Of a stretch of 64,000 nucleotides of DNA, positions 60,598 to 64,000 are shown piece after piece. The stretch comes from Dioscorea cayenensis subsp. rotundata (taxonomy: Eukaryota; Streptophyta; Magnoliopsida; Dioscoreales; Dioscoreaceae): assembly GCF_009730915.1 (NCBI RefSeq), contig NC_052475.1, positions 28,767,016-28,831,015 on the forward strand. The letters run 5' to 3'. The position numbers and the translations under genes were made by a program. Each line of letters begins with the position of its first letter. Within the stretch, counting starts at the first letter, position 1. The notes beneath the pieces were generated by a model. It had not been told where the DNA came from. It saw only the letters and a program-made list of their open reading frames with translations, and did not search any database.

Positions 60598-61337
60598 GGG
60601 TCCGTTTGGTTAGAGGGAATGGGAATATGGAGATGGGGAAGGGGAAGGGGATGGGGAAGGGGATGGGAATATAAATAGGAAAGAGGGATTGGGGATGGGA
60701 GCAAAAGTAATGTTTGGTTGGAGGGATGGGGATAGGAATAGGATAGAGAATAAAAAGAAAAATTTTTAAGTACAATTACTTTTTTACCCTTTAATATTTT
60801 AATTAAATAATATATCTTGTAAAAACAATTATTATTAAATAGATTCAATTTCTATAAAAAAAATTAAAAATGAGTTATTTATTTTCTAAATAAATTTTAA
60901 AAATTTATACATTTTAATTGATGAATATAATTTGATTTTTATTTAAAAATAAATGAATATCCAAATTTAATTATTTTTAAATCACTAAATATAAATAATT
61001 CTAATATTTTAAAAATAAATACAATGTATAACATGTCATTTCTTAATTTTCAGTCTAATACAATGTAAATATAAAAAAATACGATGTATAAATACTATGT
61101 AAATCATTAAAAATTTAAACAAATATAATATTATGAGCGGTAAAAGAGTCATTATCTCATCAAGGCATGCTCAATCCCCCCAAAATGAGGGGGATGAGTA
61201 TGAAGGGGTTGAGGGGTATACAACCCCCCCTCAATCCCTTCCCATGTCCCTAGGTGCATGCCCAAACATGGGCATGCACATGCCACAAGGATTGATCCCC
61301 AATCCTTGGGGATCAATCCTTGTAACCAAACGGGCCC
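60598..61337. mobile_element. Non-autonomous DNA transposon / MITE (740 bp)
   Basis: The terminal inverted repeats are GGGTCCGTTTGGTTA (60598-60612) and, reverse-complemented, GGGCCCGTTTGGTTA (61323-61337), one mismatch in 15. TAAA lies directly outside both ends (60594-60597 and 61338-61341), a likely target-site duplication. G-rich subterminal repeats (GGGGATGGGG, GGAATGGGAATA) fill the left end, and a long palindrome (about 61286-61322) lies at the right end. The centre is AT-rich and has no transposase. The ends resemble PIF/Harbinger (Tourist) or hAT non-autonomous elements; the superfamily is not settled. Confidence 0.82.
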
Positions 61338-62378
61338 TAAAAGGTTCATCTCCCGCTGTCATTTGGGAAAATTAAGGAAAGGAAAGAACCATAATATGCA
61401 TTCATTTTAATTAATTGGCTTCTGAAGCTTATTCTCTTCATTTAACCAACAAATTCTAGAAAATAGCTCTCGTTGATCTATCTTCCTTTTCATCTGCTTA
61501 CCCTTGGTGGGTGCAAATCAAATAAATAAATAAATAATATAACACCAAAATTTGAAGAAACCCATTGTTGATTAAAAGTCTTTCGGTCAACTCCAGAAAC
61601 ATGCAGTCTACAAATAATAACCATTTTTTGACCGCCTGCCCCCAACTTCAGACGCTACGGACAAAAACACAAGACTTTAAAAAAAATCTCGTGGTCATTC
61701 AACAACCATAAAAAATATGTGTTTATATATATATATATATATATTACATGATACTACAAGGAAGGTAAACATAAAAAACAAAAACGAAAAAAAGGCAACA
61801 TCTTATTCAACAAAACCCAATTTCAGATATTAATGATCCTTTGATTTGAGTTCAGAGAGCCTGTTCAGAGTGATACAGTAATCAAGTCCATTAAACAACC
61901 ATTACCAATAGTCCACCATAGATAACATGGATCATTCATCTAAGACATTTGGCTCTCAAGTGAACAGAATCCGAAATCATACCAAAGTTACTAGAGCCGA
62001 ACAAATTAAGAACAACAATAGTATCAAGCAGTAGAATTTGTAAAATACAAAGAATGAAAATGGTAACACTGAAAGATCAAATTCAAATTGAAGCATGGCT
62101 TGGCTTCCGACTAATTCACATACATGATACTTCCATCCAAGATATGCACTTCAATCAATTGAAATGAAAATCAACCAGAGTCCAACAAAGTAAAAGCACA
62201 GTGATAGAACGATTTAATGAAAAACAACCAAAGTGCAGCTTAAAATGGTCAGTACAAAATACGCATAAGATTTGACAGTCTAAACCAAGCAAAAATACAA
62301 TATAGAAAAAAACATAATAGTCTTGAAACAAAATTCCAATACCAGCTCTCAACTACTAGTAATGCCTGCTCACTTTGT
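61338..62378. other. Spacer and 3' UTR of the RPS9 gene
   Basis: The right half is probably RPS9 3' UTR (minus strand). (TA)n occurs at about 61726-61743. No other gene was seen. Confidence 0.5.
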
Positions 62379-62562
62379 TCATTCTTCCTCTTCTTCTTCA
62401 CCATCACCTCCAGCAGCCTTCTTTGATGCTGCCTTCAAATTCTTTCGCTTCACCCTTCCAGGGCGCCCTTGACCAAGTGGGCTTGTGAGAGAGAAGTCAA
62501 TGTGCTTTGCAGACTCCACCCTAACCATGAATGATGGAATGTTCACCACTTGCCTCCCCACC
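62379..62562 (-). CDS. RPS9: 40S ribosomal protein S9 (uS4), last coding exon, partial
   Basis: The exon encodes [20 protein letters not shown] and then [20 protein letters not shown] with a Lys/Ala-rich and acidic tail ending GDGEEEEEE. This is the C-terminus of eukaryotic S9, a small-subunit protein that binds 18S rRNA early in assembly and contributes to the mRNA entry channel. The acceptor is GTTTCAG|GGTGGGG; the first base completes an Arg codon from the previous exon. Upstream exons (S4 domain) are not in the remaining 1.4 kb, so this intron is longer than that and the 5' part lies beyond position 64000. Confidence 0.93.
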
Positions 62563-64000
62563 CTGAAACAGTTTCAAAGATAACAGAGGATTTATTTGTG
62601 CCTTGTATCCAATGATAAGGAAAAACAAGCATGAAACTAACCTACAAGAACTGGATAAAACATCCAAGACTGACAAAACCCAATACATCACAAGCACGCC
62701 AAATTAAAAAAACAATGGTGACTATGGGCCTTAAACAAGTTTCAATACACAGATAGACACTATGCGAAATGATAACACACATAGAAACTGGCAAGTAGCC
62801 TCTTTGTCTCTTAATTTATTTCCCATACATCACAAAAGCAGCCTCTTTGCCTCTTTACCTCTCAATTTATTTCCCATAACACATCCCAATAATCATACAA
62901 AAACATCACACCAACCCAAAAATTTCTTAATTTATTTCCCATAACACATCCCTAATAATCAGATCAAAACATCGCACCAACCCAAAAATTACAAAAAATT
63001 GCATTACCAAAAGAACATCCACTGTTAACAAAACTTAACTGATTTGACAAACTTTTTAATTAATGCCTTGACATGAAGAATCATGACGCATAATCTATAT
63101 CATTGGCAGTATCTACAATACCTAATGATTTACATCAAGATCAAGTTTACCTTAGAAAAATAGCAGGATCCCCATTGGTTGATGTTTTATAAATCCCAAA
63201 TATCAACTTAAAAACCATCATGATAACAAACGAGACTAAATGAAGGAATGAATTTGAAATAGGCCCATCATGTGTCTCAAAATTATATGCAAAGGCAATT
63301 TAAGCAGGAAAGCAAGGAAACAACTTTATAAAATATCAAATACTTGAGAATTTTTCAAAATGATAGGCAATGCACTTCAATTCAGGTCATGGGCATGACA
63401 ACAATGCAAACTTCATCTCTTTATTTTCTCACCATAACAAAAAGGATAAAAGAAAATTTAATTACAGATACAAGTCAAAGAAATAAGATTTAAGGAGGGC
63501 ATGATAAATAATACGAATAACTAGAGAGCACCTAAACACAAAAATGCTTCTCAATTACTATGTTAAAGAAATTCAAAATTAAGCTAGAGAATACTTCTTA
63601 TTGGTCTGTAGGAAAGCAACCAGTACAGATTTTTGAAATCGCTAAACATACATCATTAAAAAAAAAAAGCCAATGTTAAAACGAGATTAAAAAAATGACC
63701 TCCACTAGAACATTATGCAAAACAGGAGAGAAGAAACTTAAAGCAACTTCGAGAAAAAGGTTAACCTTGAACCGTAATAATAATGCATAATGATCAGCAT
63801 AGCAATCAACTTAGTGAAGAGAAAGGACAGTTAAATTTCTCTAACACGATAAAAAAATAAACCCTTCAATGATTATCAAATTATCCAACATATGGAATCA
63901 CTTGGAATGAATAGCATTTTCCATCCCCTGGGAATACAATCACAGCAGATTTAACAGCCTAGGCAACTTTCAAACAACAGCACCATGATTAACATAGACA
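62563..64000 (-). other. RPS9 intron (partial)
   Basis: AT-rich DNA with no S9 exon; an intron of at least 1.4 kb. It contains a tandem duplication of about 65 bp at 62862-62992. Confidence 0.6.
62862..62992. repeat. Tandem duplication of about 65 bp in the RPS9 intron
   Basis: The block AATTTATTTCCCATAACACA, then TCC..AATAATCA ... AAAACATC.CACCAACCCAAAAATT occurs twice in direct tandem. A partial third copy (CTTAATTTATTTCCCATAC, about 62810) precedes it with a repeated CAGCCTCTTTG..TCT block. Confidence 0.85.

Noticed and set aside
60539-60848. Pro/Ile/Phe-rich open frames
   Set aside because: They arise from the G-rich subterminal repeats of the transposon at 60598-61337 read on the opposite strand.
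61133-61375. 80-codon frame
   Set aside because: Lies in the right end of the same transposon and has no transposase features.
1-64000. tRNA, rRNA, snRNA, known microRNA precursors, CRISPR arrays, bacterial-type operons, attachment sites or origins
   Set aside because: Looked for tRNA A/B boxes and common plant miRNA sequences by eye; only SINE-like tRNA heads were found. The window is eukaryotic, so prokaryotic features are not expected. A computational search (tRNAscan-SE, Infernal) would be decisive.

Overview
The window is nuclear DNA from a flowering plant. Genes carry GT-AG introns, the intergenic DNA is very AT-rich with dozens of (TA)n runs, and the proteins are plant-type: a RLCK-VII kinase, an HD-Zip I factor, PRE/ILI-type HLH proteins and a plant CYP23-like cyclophilin. 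First exons of several genes are markedly GC-rich, which hints at a monocot or early-branching angiosperm; the species is not determined. I rebuilt exon-intron structures by hand from frame continuity and splice sites. Most models close exactly in frame.

Left third (1-25 kb), gene-dense. A small unrecognised GC-rich ORF (462-710, -) is followed by two side-by-side Stowaway-like MITEs. Then comes a CCCH zinc-finger gene (-, apparently missing its second finger), head-to-head with a p23 Hsp90 co-chaperone (+, 6 coding exons). Next is a 15-exon tRNA pseudouridine-38/39 synthase (PUS3/DEG1 type, -), divergent from a 10-exon archaeal-type 3-dehydroquinate synthase homologue (+), with only 267 bp between start codons. 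A RLCK-VII kinase (APK2/PBL type, -) and a single-exon plastid PH/DUF304-like membrane protein (-) follow.

Middle (25-50 kb), sparse. There is an HD-Zip I gene of the ATHB13/23 type (-), a PRE/ILI-type HLH gene with an in-frame stop (-, probable pseudogene or null allele), and a CYP23-like cyclophilin (-). Large AT-rich spacers hold tRNA-derived SINEs with target-site duplications, a truncated LINE end, diverged tandem duplications and a short CCCTAA array.

Right part (50-64 kb). There is an intronless F-box/kelch gene (+), an intact PRE/ILI HLH gene (+), a 740-bp non-autonomous DNA transposon, and the last coding exon of ribosomal protein S9 (-), whose upstream exons lie beyond the window.

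The genes do not form a pathway or cluster; this is an ordinary plant chromosomal segment of housekeeping and regulatory genes. I found no clearly novel biological system. The most useful leads are the damaged PRE gene with its local tandem duplication, the one-fingered CCCH gene with a GA microsatellite abutting its splice donor, the unresolved CYP23 C-terminus, and several uncatalogued small transposons.
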